Below, in pieces: positions 1 through 9,579 of a DNA stretch of 64,000 bases; position 1 is the stretch's first letter, and each line of letters opens with the position of its first letter. This DNA is from Duncaniella sp. (lineage in GTDB: Bacteria; Bacteroidota; Bacteroidia; Bacteroidales; Muribaculaceae). The DNA lies in NCBI GenBank assembly GCA_029056055.1, contig JAIDCC010000098.1, positions 20,321-84,320 of the forward strand, written 5' to 3'. The notes under the pieces are model-generated. The model saw only the letters and a program-made list of their open reading frames with translations, did not search any database and had not been told where the DNA came from. The position numbers and the translations under genes were made by a program.

Positions 1-1830
1 TGGTATCCTACAATCGCAAATCAGACAGTTCCGCAGGGCGAAAACGCAATGTGGCTGAACGTCCGTAACGGCGACTTGACCGTGCGCGGCAGGTTCATTA
101 AGAACGGCGGCACGTCCTCGCAAGTCCTCATGGCCGACGGAAGCGTCAAAGCGGCGCATACGCTCAGCACCGTTGCCAACCTCGGATGGGGTGGCACGAG
201 CGGACAACTCGCCACAATCAACACCATCGCATATTGGAACGGCTGCTACAGCGGCACGACAAGCAACCTCCAATACTGCGACCGCGGACGATTTGGAACG
301 ATGGTCACGACCGAGACCAACACCTATCAGACGGTGGGATGGTACTCGCTGACAACATACATCTACGATGCCACCAACGGCACACGCTACTATTGGCACA
401 AGATAGCTTCAATAGCCACGGGCGCAGGAAGCGGCCACGCCATGCTTGAGATAATCGCGCAGGACGATAGCAACTTCCCGAGCATCCACAACCTCAAACT
501 CTCGCTTTCGTGCTACAACAACGGCACGACCAAGAGCGCGGCACTTTCGGGTATGCCCCGACTCCGAGGCGACGTGGACGTGATGATGACGACCGGCGGC
601 GACGTGTGGATAAGGTTCCGCAACATCACATGGACATCTTACGCCAAGTTCCGCCTCATTTCGGGAGCGTTCTCGGGTAACGGCATAACGATTTACACCG
701 CCCCTACGAAGCAAGAGGCAAAGCCCGCAGGTTCGACGGAAATCACAGATGGGGGCGGCATAAAGCTGTCGGGGACGTCGTTTGAGTATTATCCAACCTC
801 CATTCAGGCAAACGCCTCGTCGGCAACGAAGCTTAACGCCACGCGCAAACTCTGGGGGCAGAACTTCAATGGAGAGGCTGACGTCAGCGGCAACATGACG
901 GGGGTGGGGAGTATACAACTCGCCACAAACGGCCTCGGCCTCATTGGGACACGCACAGATGGTACGCGCGGGTCAATTCTTTATTTTTCGTCGGCTAATA
1001 CACTGCGCCTTAATTACGATTTCCGCGCCCAAGATTGGATAACGTATTATGGCGGGGCACACGTTTGGTACAAGGGCGACACAGAGATAATGCGCGTTCA
1101 TACCGACGGCAACGTCGGCATCGGCACGACCTCTCCCGCATACAAGCTCGACGTGTCAGGCTCGGCGCGAGCAACAACATCACTCATCACGCCGCTGCTT
1201 TCGGGCGCAGGAAACCTCACTATCAGAGGCGGCAACGAGATTTACCTCCAATACGGTAACACCGAGGCAAAGAGCCTCCGCCTCGTTGACGGGTTATTTG
1301 CCCCCTACGCATCAGGCAACAACAAGATTTCCCTCGGTGTAGCGTCGGCAAGATGGAGCAATGTCTACTCCGTCCTCGGCAACTTCTCGGGACTCATCAC
1401 CGCGACGGCAGGTATCAAGATAGGCGAGGCAACCCTCTCGTGGGACGCTTCACACAACGCCCTCAAATGCGACAAGAATTTCTACTCAACAGCCAACGTC
1501 GCAGCTCTCGGTGCTGACACAACCACCGCAGCGACAACCTCCTCGTCGGCTTCGGGGTCGTATGTCAAGAAATCTACCATGTTCACGGGAACGTCTGTCA
1601 CGACCGAGGAGCTACGCAAGCGCATCGCCGCAGACGGTTGGTATGTCAACGGCAACGTAACACTGACGCTGCCCATCAACGAGGCTATCGAGATTTGGAT
1701 TTGGAACAACTCAAACGACGGCGCGAAGCTGACGGTCAACGGCCAAGCCCGCACGCTCACAGACGAGTCGTATATCAAGCTCGCTATCTCCAACTACGAC
1801 GGCTCACTCTATTTCAAAACTTTGGTATAA
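1..1830 (+). CDS. Phage tail-fibre-like structural protein (5' end probably outside the window; first in-window ATG at 49)
   Basis: Long ORF open from the window edge; contains the fibre-type motif GNVGIGTTSPAYKLDVSGSA and Gly/Ser/Thr-rich repeats. Confidence 0.7.
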   Translation, partial: WYPTIANQTVPQGENAMWLNVRNGDLTVRGRFIKNGGTSSQVLMADGSVKAAHTLSTVANLGWGGTSGQLATINTIAYWNGCYSGTTSNLQYCDRGRFGTMVTTETNTYQTVGWYSLTTYIYDATNGTRYYWHKIASIATGAGSGHAMLEIIAQDDSNFPSIHNLKLSLSCYNNGTTKSAALSGMPRLRGDVDVMMTTGGDVWIRFRNITWTSYAKFRLISGAFSGNGITIYTAPTKQEAKPAGSTEITDGGGIKLSGTSFEYYPTSIQANASSATKLNATRKLWGQNFNGEADVSGNMTGVGSIQLATNGLGLIGTRTDGTRGSILYFSSANTLRLNYDFRAQDWITYYGGAHVWYKGDTEIMRVHTDGNVGIGTTSPAYKLDVSGSARATTSLITPLLSGAGNLTIRGGNEIYLQYGNTEAKSLRLVDGLFAPYASGNNKISLGVASARWSNVYSVLGNFSGLITATAGIKIGEATLSWDASHNALKCDKNFYSTANVAALGADTTTAATTSSSASGSYVKKSTMFTGTSVTTEELRKRIAADGWYVNGNVTLTLPINEAIEIWIWNNSNDGAKLTVNGQARTLTDESYIKLAISNYDGSLYFKTLV

Positions 1831-1832
1831 TT

Positions 1833-3341
1833 ATGGCAAACATCAACGGAATAATTCAGCGCGACAAGCCCGTGGACGTAGCGGGTGACATCTACAAGGT
1901 GCTCTGCCTCGCCCCGCGACTCATCGCCGGCACAAACCTCGTGTGCTATCCCATCTCCTATGCGGCAGGTAACGCCCACGGCAAAATCAACAAGTGGAGC
2001 AAAATCAAGCCCGTGGAGATTGAAAACGGCATCGCTACGAGGATTGCTAAGGACACGCTGGCGTACACGGCGAGCGATTTAATCCCTGGCATGATTACGG
2101 GCTACACGGGCAACGTTCCCGCTTATTTAGGGAAAGTATTCCACGAGGTGCGTTCCGTAGGCGGTACAAGCATGGTTCTGTTTCATGCGTATGGAATGAC
2201 GATACCTTGTGCCACCAACCTGCAAAATCCCGCAAACGACCATCTCGCAAGAACCATGCGCACGCTCATCCTCAATGCCAACGCGCAAAACGTTAATTGG
2301 GAATACGCGAACGTCAGCGGCGGCATAAAAGCTCCGTTCCGCGTGCTTGATTTTGAGGGATATTGTCACACAGCGGTGTGCCCTATCAGCTACCAAACAA
2401 AAGACGTTTACAACAATGAGAAAGCGGTCTTTTCATGCTTCCGCAACCCCGAGGACTACGATACGCAGATTGACCTCACCGAGCTTGACCGATTATTCAA
2501 AGACTTCAAAATCTACGTCGCTTACTTCAAAAAAGACTCTGACATTTTCCAAGGCGACGACTCTATTCTGGAAATCGGCGACCTCAAAGACAACCGCGAC
2601 ACAACGGTGACGACATCTGGCTCGCTTGGCTCGGTTTCTGCATCGGGACAAGACATGGAAGCTTACTTCTTCGCGGGCAGCAAAAAAACGGGTATCTTTA
2701 TCGCTCTCCCGTCGCTGCCCGACTACCCTAACCCCATGCCGTTCCGCCACAACTACGGCAACTCTCCCGACACGCCTATCAAGCAACTCACATGGAAAGA
2801 GTTCGGCTTCTCGCTTGACCGCACCGACCCATTCTTCGAGTCGTTCGATAACGTGAACGAGGGTCTTTACACGGTGCTTTTCTCCCCCGAGGGTTGGGCT
2901 TGCATACGCGCAAGGGTACAAAACAACACCGACTCCGCGCAGAACATAGAACTCGCTAAACTAACCGTCACTTCGACAAACACTAACCGCAACCTCGGTC
3001 GCGTAATCTACAAGCAACCAATCAGCGGAGGCACAATGACGATACAAAACGGCACATACCTCACCCTCGCAAAAGGAGAAGAGTGCTACTTGTATTTCCA
3101 AATCAATGGAAACCTCTTCGACGGTGAGGGTGTCACGAAAGCGGAAAGCGCGAATAAGGCTCTTGAAAATTACGAAAAGCATCGTCTGAACACATATATT
3201 GAGATACGTTACAGCTCGATTGTTGAGCTTTCCAACGAACTTGAAGCCTACTACTCACCGTTAAATGACGGCAAGCACTTCTACGCACAGCCGCCTATTG
3301 ACAAGTGGTACACCCGCCGTAGCGGCAACACGTTCAGCTAA
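1833..3341 (+). CDS. Phage structural/hypothetical protein
   Basis: ORF follows the fibre gene directly; start moved to ATG 1833 (MANINGIIQRDKPVDV) rather than the track start at 1638, which overlaps the fibre gene. Confidence 0.6.
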   Translation: MANINGIIQRDKPVDVAGDIYKVLCLAPRLIAGTNLVCYPISYAAGNAHGKINKWSKIKPVEIENGIATRIAKDTLAYTASDLIPGMITGYTGNVPAYLGKVFHEVRSVGGTSMVLFHAYGMTIPCATNLQNPANDHLARTMRTLILNANAQNVNWEYANVSGGIKAPFRVLDFEGYCHTAVCPISYQTKDVYNNEKAVFSCFRNPEDYDTQIDLTELDRLFKDFKIYVAYFKKDSDIFQGDDSILEIGDLKDNRDTTVTTSGSLGSVSASGQDMEAYFFAGSKKTGIFIALPSLPDYPNPMPFRHNYGNSPDTPIKQLTWKEFGFSLDRTDPFFESFDNVNEGLYTVLFSPEGWACIRARVQNNTDSAQNIELAKLTVTSTNTNRNLGRVIYKQPISGGTMTIQNGTYLTLAKGEECYLYFQINGNLFDGEGVTKAESANKALENYEKHRLNTYIEIRYSSIVELSNELEAYYSPLNDGKHFYAQPPIDKWYTRRSGNTFS

Positions 3342-3396
3342 ACCCCACAACAACTAATCAACTATTCACAATAATCACCATCAAACCCCAAGACAC

Positions 3397-3669
3397 ATGG
3401 AAACAATCTCAATCACGCGCCGCTGCCGTCTCGTCACCGGCAACTTCTCTCTCGAGGCCAACATCAGCACCAGCACGGAAGCCCCCGACACCGTATCAAT
3501 CACCGACGGGCAAGTCCTGACCACCGACGGCCTCTATCAGGGCAACTTCTCCTGCGCGCCTGAAGGAGGGTTCAGTTCCAGCATCCCTGCAGGCTCCGAC
3601 CGCGTAGCCGTCATGGCCGCAATCGAGGAGTTCATCAGCGAAGCCACGACTCCAGCCGAAGAAGAGTAA
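3397..3669 (+). CDS. Phage hypothetical protein (90 aa)
   Basis: Co-directional ORF inside the phage late operon. Confidence 0.5.
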   Translation: METISITRRCRLVTGNFSLEANISTSTEAPDTVSITDGQVLTTDGLYQGNFSCAPEGGFSSSIPAGSDRVAVMAAIEEFISEATTPAEEE

Positions 3670-3746
3670 ACTCCACCCGCCAACTCATTCTCCTCGCTCC
3701 TCACTAATACATCATCATCAGCAACCCATAACCCCAACAACCTAAA

Positions 3747-4223
3747 ATGAAAAAGAACATCACCATCGAAACAGCAGTAATCGCATCAACCCTCCTCTCA
3801 GGCAACCAGAGCCTCTCGGCAGCAAAGCTCTCACGTCTCGAAGGAACAGAGAAGTTTGCGGTGGTTCGTGCCGCCACAGCCCTGCGCCCCATCCGCGAAG
3901 GCTATCTCTCTGCCGAGCAGACCGCGCAGGAAAGCCTGCGCCCCGACAACTGGAACGAGCTCCTGGCACAGACCGAAAAATGGGACTCGCTGACCGCCGA
4001 CGAGAAGGCAGCGCACAACGCCGCCGCAGCGAAGTATAACGCCGAGGTCGGCAAATACCTCGCCGAAGAGCGAGCCAAGACCGCCGAGGTCGAAATCACG
4101 CCCCTCGACGAAGCCGCCCTCGGACGCTTCCTCGACTCCAACCCCGACTGGGACGTGGAGCAGGCCTCGCTCATGCTCGAACTTTTCACTGACACCGACA
4201 CCAATCAGAAAACAGAAGAATAA
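3747..4223 (+). CDS. Phage hypothetical protein (158 aa)
   Basis: Co-directional ORF whose TAA overlaps the next ATG (TAATG). Confidence 0.5.
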   Translation: MKKNITIETAVIASTLLSGNQSLSAAKLSRLEGTEKFAVVRAATALRPIREGYLSAEQTAQESLRPDNWNELLAQTEKWDSLTADEKAAHNAAAAKYNAEVGKYLAEERAKTAEVEITPLDEAALGRFLDSNPDWDVEQASLMLELFTDTDTNQKTEE

Positions 4224-4660
4224 TGGAGCAAGCCGCTACATGGTGGCAGATACTCATCACAATCCTCGGCGCATGTGGCGGTCTGGAAGCAATCAAGTGG
4301 TTTGCTAACCGCAAGACCAACTTCCGCATCGCCATCGCCGAGGCAGAGAGTGCCGAGTTTCAACACCTCAAGGAGACCAACGAATGGCTGCAAAAACAAC
4401 TGCACGCCAAGGAGGAGAGATTTGCCGAACAGACGCAGCTCGTCAGAAAGCAAAATCTCGAAATCCTCGACCTCACCACGCAGTTAGCCCGGAAGGAAGT
4501 GGAGCACGTCAAAGCGATAGCAGCTCTTGAAATCGAGCTCGCCTCAGTGAGATGTAACGACGAGGAATGTCCTTTCCGACTGCCCCCGACAGCCAAGACT
4601 AAACCTCGTCCCGGACTGACCAAAGAACAATATCATCAAAACAAATCAACAGAGCAATGA
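4223..4660 (+). CDS. Small phage membrane protein with N-terminal TM segment and coiled coil (holin-like candidate)
   Basis: Hydrophobic N-terminus WWQILITILGACGGLEAIKWF followed by a charged coiled coil; overlaps the downstream amidase start. Confidence 0.45.
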   Translation: MEQAATWWQILITILGACGGLEAIKWFANRKTNFRIAIAEAESAEFQHLKETNEWLQKQLHAKEERFAEQTQLVRKQNLEILDLTTQLARKEVEHVKAIAALEIELASVRCNDEECPFRLPPTAKTKPRPGLTKEQYHQNKSTEQ

Positions 4661-5259
4661 TTATCCTAATTGACAACGGACACGGATTGGGCGACCCTAA
4701 CGGTAGCCCCGACGGAATATACAAAGAATGGGCATGGGCGCGCGAAATGGCAGGGCTCATCCGCCGCGAACTCATAGCCCTCGGGCAGGACGCACGTCTG
4801 CTTGTGGAGGAGATGGAAAACATCCCCCTCGGCGAGCGGGTGCGCAGAGTCAACGCCGTGGTGAGAAGCTACGGACGAGACAACGTCATCGTGGTGTCGA
4901 TACACAGCAATGCCGGCCCCGTGAGTGACGGGCAGTGGCACGACGGACGCTGGAGCGGTTTTGTCGCAGAAGTGTCGCAGAACGCCTCGGCAGAGTCTAA
5001 ACAGCTCGCCGACGCCATCTGGGCGCGCGCCATCGAGGCAGGGCTGAAAGGTAACCGCTCGGTGGTAGAGAAGCCCGGTCAGCGCTACCTGACAGCCAAC
5101 CTCGCCATTTGTCGCGACGCATTATGTCCGGCAGTGCTGACCGAGAGCGCCTTCCACGACACCCGCGAAGGCGTGCGCCTCCTCACTACCGAAAAGCCCC
5201 GCATCGCCCTCGCGCATGTAAACGGGATTATGGACTACATTCGAAGCCGGAAAGCATGA
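4657..5259 (+). CDS. N-acetylmuramoyl-L-alanine amidase (endolysin, Amidase_3-like)
   Basis: IILIDNGHGLGDPNG N-terminus, VVSIHSNAG and LTESAFHD motifs. Confidence 0.85.
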   Translation: MIILIDNGHGLGDPNGSPDGIYKEWAWAREMAGLIRRELIALGQDARLLVEEMENIPLGERVRRVNAVVRSYGRDNVIVVSIHSNAGPVSDGQWHDGRWSGFVAEVSQNASAESKQLADAIWARAIEAGLKGNRSVVEKPGQRYLTANLAICRDALCPAVLTESAFHDTREGVRLLTTEKPRIALAHVNGIMDYIRSRKA

Positions 5260-5798
5260 GGACAGCACTGACATTCCTCCTCGCGCTGTCACTCCTCACA
5301 GCGTGCAGGACAACAACGACGACAACCTCGCCGCCTCTTCCTGTCGTGCTTGAGACGAACACCATCACGAAGATAGTCCATACGGAGACCATCGACACTG
5401 TGTACGTCGAAATCCCGCCGCAGAGCGCGGAGCGCACCACACAAGAAAAGACCTCGCATCTTGAGACAGACTACGCCGAGAGCGACGCGAGCATCAACGA
5501 GGATGGCACTCTCAGCCACACACTCCACAACAAGCCGTCCAAGCACCCCGTCCCGGTCAATCATTCGACCGACACAATCTACATCGACAAGACGGCAGAA
5601 ATACCCGTTCCGGTCAAAGTCCCGGTGCAGGTAGAGCGACAACTGACCCGATGGGAGAAGACACGCCTCGGCACATGGTGGTATTTGGCAGCTTGCGCAC
5701 TGGCTATGGGCATTTGGCTTGTCAAACCCAAATTCAAGCATATCGCCTCAGCAGCAAGTCTGATGTGCAAATCCATCAGGCGAGTATTTGGAGATTAA
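5256..5798 (+). CDS. Lipoprotein with C-terminal TM segment; candidate unimolecular spanin
   Basis: ATGA overlap with the amidase; lipobox LSLLTAC near the N-terminus; hydrophobic TWWYLAACALAMGIWLV near the C-terminus; start moved to ATG 5256. Confidence 0.5.
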   Translation: MRTALTFLLALSLLTACRTTTTTTSPPLPVVLETNTITKIVHTETIDTVYVEIPPQSAERTTQEKTSHLETDYAESDASINEDGTLSHTLHNKPSKHPVPVNHSTDTIYIDKTAEIPVPVKVPVQVERQLTRWEKTRLGTWWYLAACALAMGIWLVKPKFKHIASAASLMCKSIRRVFGD

Positions 5799-5861
5799 CA
5801 ATATATTCACTAAATTTGCACCGTTGTTGTGGAGTTGGGCGCACGCCCCTCCCGAGTTTGG

Positions 5862-5883
5862 CGCCCGGATTGGTCTCCGGGCG
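5862..5883 (+). terminator. Rho-independent terminator of the phage late operon
   Basis: CGCCCGGA-TTGGTC-TCCGGGCG followed by TCTTTTCGTTTT. Confidence 0.7.
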
Positions 5884-5991
5884 TCTTTTCGTTTTGGGCA
5901 CTCTCATTGCGCTCAACGTGCGCAGGTTTTTCGGTTGCACAGTTTCACACCGACGACGCACAATTGCCGTCAGCGTGAAATTTGCAGAAAA

Positions 5992-7185
5992 TTACTCCGA
6001 TTTTCCGTAGAGTACCCAATCGAGCACCCGACGGTTGGCACGGTCAATCTTTGAACGGTCAAAGTCGATATAGATGTCAGTGACGGTCGAGCCTCCATGC
6101 CCGAGTGCGGCCGCAATCGTCTCCTTGGGAATGTCGAGCGATGCCGCGATGGTTGCCCATGAGTGACGTGCCCAATAAGAGGACAGCCCCGGCAAGCCGA
6201 AACGCACCTTGAAGTCACGGAGAGTCTTGCAGAACCGAGAATAAAACGACCGATAATTCGCGCAGGTGTCGAGGTAAGATAGCAGCCACGATTGTCCCTG
6301 ATAACGGGCAAGTATTTCGGCGCACTCAGGCTCGACCTTGATTGAATACGGGCGGTGAGTCTTAGCACGGGAGTACTCGACCCGACCTTCGGCCGACAAA
6401 GAGCGCAGTCGACATAGGTCAACTACATTAATGCCGCAGAGCATAAAGATAAGTTTAAAGCAGTCGAGGTAACGTTGCTCGTGAGGGGCGACCTTAGCCG
6501 AAAACAACTCACGGAGTTGCTCGACGGTTAGCGCACGCTTGCGGGTGCGCTCAGGTGAGATTTTGAACTTGCGGAACGGGTAGCAGGTAATAAGTTCCTC
6601 CGTGATGGCATCGTTGAATACAGCGCGGATATTTCGGAAGTGGATATTTCGGGCATTGCGAGAGGGGGAGGTCTTGGCAAGGAACGCATCAAAGCCACGC
6701 AGCCATGCAACATCCATTTCCTCGAACGTCAGCGTGTCTGCTTTTTTAGGGAGGTACGCGCGCAGACGCGCGAGGGTGGAATTGTAGACTCGTTGAGTGC
6801 CCGGTGAGCGGCGAGCCACGAAGTCAGAGAAGCGAGCCACGAAAGAAAGTCTGACCGCATCCTTGTCCTCATCATCCGGGTAGAGCTCAGAGAGGACACG
6901 TTGCTTGACGTCGCAGGAGCGCAGACCTGACAACTCGCCGGAGGACTCCAAACGAAAGAGAATAGCATCAACAGCCAATTTGCGCTCTGCAATCAGCGTA
7001 TTGAATTGTTGTTTCCGGGGATGACCGATAACCGTTTGGCGGCCGGCATCCCATTGGGAGGGCAGTAATGAAAGATTCAGGGAGATAAGAGCGCGGACAC
7101 CTTTCTTGGTAATGACAAGTTTAAGGGGTGCAGGATTGCCGGCGGTGCAGTCTCGGCAATCAAGGTAGAAGCGAGTGGTTACCAT
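5992..7185 (-). CDS. int: Tyrosine site-specific recombinase (phage integrase)
   Basis: SYWARHSWATIA, ALGHGGSTVTDIYI active-site motifs; start set at MVTTRFYLDC (7185). Confidence 0.9.
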   Translation of the reverse strand: MVTTRFYLDCRDCTAGNPAPLKLVITKKGVRALISLNLSLLPSQWDAGRQTVIGHPRKQQFNTLIAERKLAVDAILFRLESSGELSGLRSCDVKQRVLSELYPDDEDKDAVRLSFVARFSDFVARRSPGTQRVYNSTLARLRAYLPKKADTLTFEEMDVAWLRGFDAFLAKTSPSRNARNIHFRNIRAVFNDAITEELITCYPFRKFKISPERTRKRALTVEQLRELFSAKVAPHEQRYLDCFKLIFMLCGINVVDLCRLRSLSAEGRVEYSRAKTHRPYSIKVEPECAEILARYQGQSWLLSYLDTCANYRSFYSRFCKTLRDFKVRFGLPGLSSYWARHSWATIAASLDIPKETIAAALGHGGSTVTDIYIDFDRSKIDRANRRVLDWVLYGKSE

Positions 7186-7319
7186 AAGCCTAAAAATCGT
7201 CCGCTTGTGTTCCGCTTGTGAGCCGCTTGTCAAATGAAACTTATTGAACCGCTTCGAAACATTTTGGAACATTTACGGGCTTTTTTTTAAGACCACGAGG
7301 GCGCCCATAATAAGAAAAA

Positions 7320-7360
7320 CACGCTGAATATCAAATTTGCAAGTATTGATAATCAGCGTG
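7320..7360 (-). terminator. Hairpin/terminator downstream of tRNA-Ser
   Basis: CACGCTGAATATCAA...TTGATAATCAGCGTG, 14/15 paired; on the minus strand followed by TTTTTCTT. Confidence 0.7.
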
Positions 7361-7368
7361 TTATAAGC

Positions 7369-7455
7369 GGAGTGAGGGGGATTCGAACCCCCGAAGCGCT
7401 TTTGACGCTTACACGCTTTCCAGGCGTGCCTCTTCAACCACTCGAGCACCACTCC
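7369..7455 (-). tRNA. tRNA-Ser(GGA)
   Basis: Reverse complement GGAGTGGTGCTCGAGTGGTTGAAGAGGCACGCCTGGAAAGCGTG...GGGGGTTCGAATCCCCCTCACTCC; 7-bp acceptor stem, long variable arm, anticodon GGA. Confidence 0.95.
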
Positions 7456-7502
7456 TTGGTTGAATTGCGGGACTTGGGGAGGCCAATCCGCTTTTTGCAG
7501 TG

Positions 7503-7510
7503 CAAAGTTA
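7503..7510 (-). promoter_or_regulatory. Bacteroidota -7 box (TAACTTTG) upstream of tRNA-Ser
   Basis: caaagtta on + strand = TAACTTTG on - strand, matching TAnnTTTG. Confidence 0.5.
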
Positions 7511-7703
7511 GTGATATTTTTTCAAATGACACGAGAATAAATGTTAATAAATGCAAACCTTTTGTTGATGGCCGAAATTTACTTGTTTTTGAGGCGAAAT
7601 CTTTAGGGGCGGGGGAGAAGGGTTGTGAAAATTCTTTTAGAAAAAAATTTGGAGTCTGTGAAGTTTTTTGTAAATTCGCGCTAAATTGTATAAATGTATC
7701 TGT

Positions 7704-9575
7704 ATGGAGAATTACGATAAACTGATTGAGGAGCGTGCGCAGGAGGTGTTTGACCTGATGCGCCCTCGTGTCACCGACTCTGAAATGGAGGCGATGCGCC
7801 GCGCGTTTGCTTTGGCTCGCGAGAAACATGCTTCGCAGAAACGTAAGACCGGTGAGCCTTACATTCTCCATCCGATAGCGGTGGCGCGTATTGCAGCCGA
7901 TGAGTTGCAGCTTGGGGCTGAGGCCGTGATGGCCGCATTCCTGCATGATGTCGTGGAGGATACCGATACGACGATTGATGACATCCGGAAGGCATTCGGC
8001 GAGGACGTGGCGTTTCTGGTGAGGGTTGTGACCAAAGAGAAGAAGGAACGCTACGAGGAGTCGAAACAGGTAGACAACTACCGCCAGATGCTGGGGGCAG
8101 TGGAATATGATATCCGAGCGCTTCTCGTGAAGCTTGCCGACCGTCTCCACAACATGCGTACACTTTCGTCGATGCGTCCCGACAAGCAGATGAAGATAGC
8201 GGGAGAGACGGATTATTTCTATGCGCCGTTGGCAAACAGGCTGGGTCTTTACCACGTTAAGACGGAGTTGGAAAATCTGAGTCTGCGTTTCCGCTGTCCG
8301 CACGAATACGCTGAAATTGACGAAGCGATAAAGCGCGACGAAGCTGCTCAGCATGACCGTCTGGCGCGTTTTTGCAAACAGATTAAGGAGACTCTTTCCG
8401 AGGCTGGAATTGATGTGACGGTATACGTGGAATACCGCAAGCCTTATAGCGTGTGGCGCAAGATGCGCAAGTATGGCGACGATTTCAACCACCTTAAGTA
8501 CCGTCATTTCACGGAGGTGATTTTCACGTGTCCTCCCGGAGTGAGCGAGAAGGACATGGCACTGCGCTGCTATTCGGTACTCACCAATCGGTTCAAGGAG
8601 AAACCGGGGGGAATTGTCAACTACATTGATTCGCCTAAGGAAAACGGCTATCAGAGTTTCCACGTCAAGTTGCTGGCCGACTTCGGACGCTGGCAGGAGG
8701 TGCATCTCAGCAGCAAGCGAATGATACGCGCCTCGCAACTCGGGTGTGTGGCCGAGCAGGAAGAGGACAATATCCATCGTTGGATTGAAAAGTTCAAGGG
8801 GGTGTTGCGCGACGTGGCGCAGCAGGGTAAAGACGGCACGAGTTTCATTGACAATGTCGTGGCAGCATTTTACAATGACGACATTATGACTTTCACACCA
8901 AAGGGAAAGCCTGTGGTTTTGCCGCAACGTTCGACCGTGCTCGACTTTGCCTACGAGGTGCATTCGCGTCTGGGCGAGAAGGCGAAGTATGCGCGCGTCA
9001 ACGGCTACCTGTCGTCGGTCAAAGCACCGCTGCACAGAGGCGACGTCGTGGAAATTTTCACCGACGAGTCGGTGCATCCTCAGAAAGACTGGCTCGACAG
9101 CGTGGTGAGCTACAAGGCACGCAAAGCCATTCGCAACTATCTCGCGCGACAGCCCAAGAAACCTTACAAGAGATGTGACTGCTGCCATCCTATTCCTTCG
9201 GAGGAGGTGATAGGTTTCCGTGAGCGTACGGGCGAAATCATGCTCCACAAGCGCGATTGTCCTATCGTGATACGCCTGGCCTCGCAGTGGGGCGATTCGA
9301 TTGAGTCGGTGGAATTTCTGCCTGATGAGACGCTTTATCCCGTAACGATAGTGGTGAAGGCGGTCGACCGCTATCATCTGTTTATCGACCTCGTAGATTG
9401 CATTACAAACCGCTTGCATCTCACCATCAATAGTTTTAACACCGACACCGTAGACAGCATCGTGACATGCCGAATTTCGCTCGGTGTGCATTCGGCGGCC
9501 GAACTCGACACCATCATTCAAAACATTTCGTCTATCGAGGGCGTCGACGAAGTGAAGAGGATCGTTGCGGGGTGA
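7704..9575 (+). CDS. RelA/SpoT-family protein (HD hydrolase, synthetase-like, TGS, ACT)
   Basis: ILHPIAVA, LHDVVEDT, KLADRLHNMRT hydrolase motifs; TGS FTPKGKPVVLPQRSTVLDFAYEVHSRLG; ATG at 7704. Confidence 0.9.
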   Translation: MENYDKLIEERAQEVFDLMRPRVTDSEMEAMRRAFALAREKHASQKRKTGEPYILHPIAVARIAADELQLGAEAVMAAFLHDVVEDTDTTIDDIRKAFGEDVAFLVRVVTKEKKERYEESKQVDNYRQMLGAVEYDIRALLVKLADRLHNMRTLSSMRPDKQMKIAGETDYFYAPLANRLGLYHVKTELENLSLRFRCPHEYAEIDEAIKRDEAAQHDRLARFCKQIKETLSEAGIDVTVYVEYRKPYSVWRKMRKYGDDFNHLKYRHFTEVIFTCPPGVSEKDMALRCYSVLTNRFKEKPGGIVNYIDSPKENGYQSFHVKLLADFGRWQEVHLSSKRMIRASQLGCVAEQEEDNIHRWIEKFKGVLRDVAQQGKDGTSFIDNVVAAFYNDDIMTFTPKGKPVVLPQRSTVLDFAYEVHSRLGEKAKYARVNGYLSSVKAPLHRGDVVEIFTDESVHPQKDWLDSVVSYKARKAIRNYLARQPKKPYKRCDCCHPIPSEEVIGFRERTGEIMLHKRDCPIVIRLASQWGDSIESVEFLPDETLYPVTIVVKAVDRYHLFIDLVDCITNRLHLTINSFNTDTVDSIVTCRISLGVHSAAELDTIIQNISSIEGVDEVKRIVAG

Positions 9576-9579
9576 TTTG

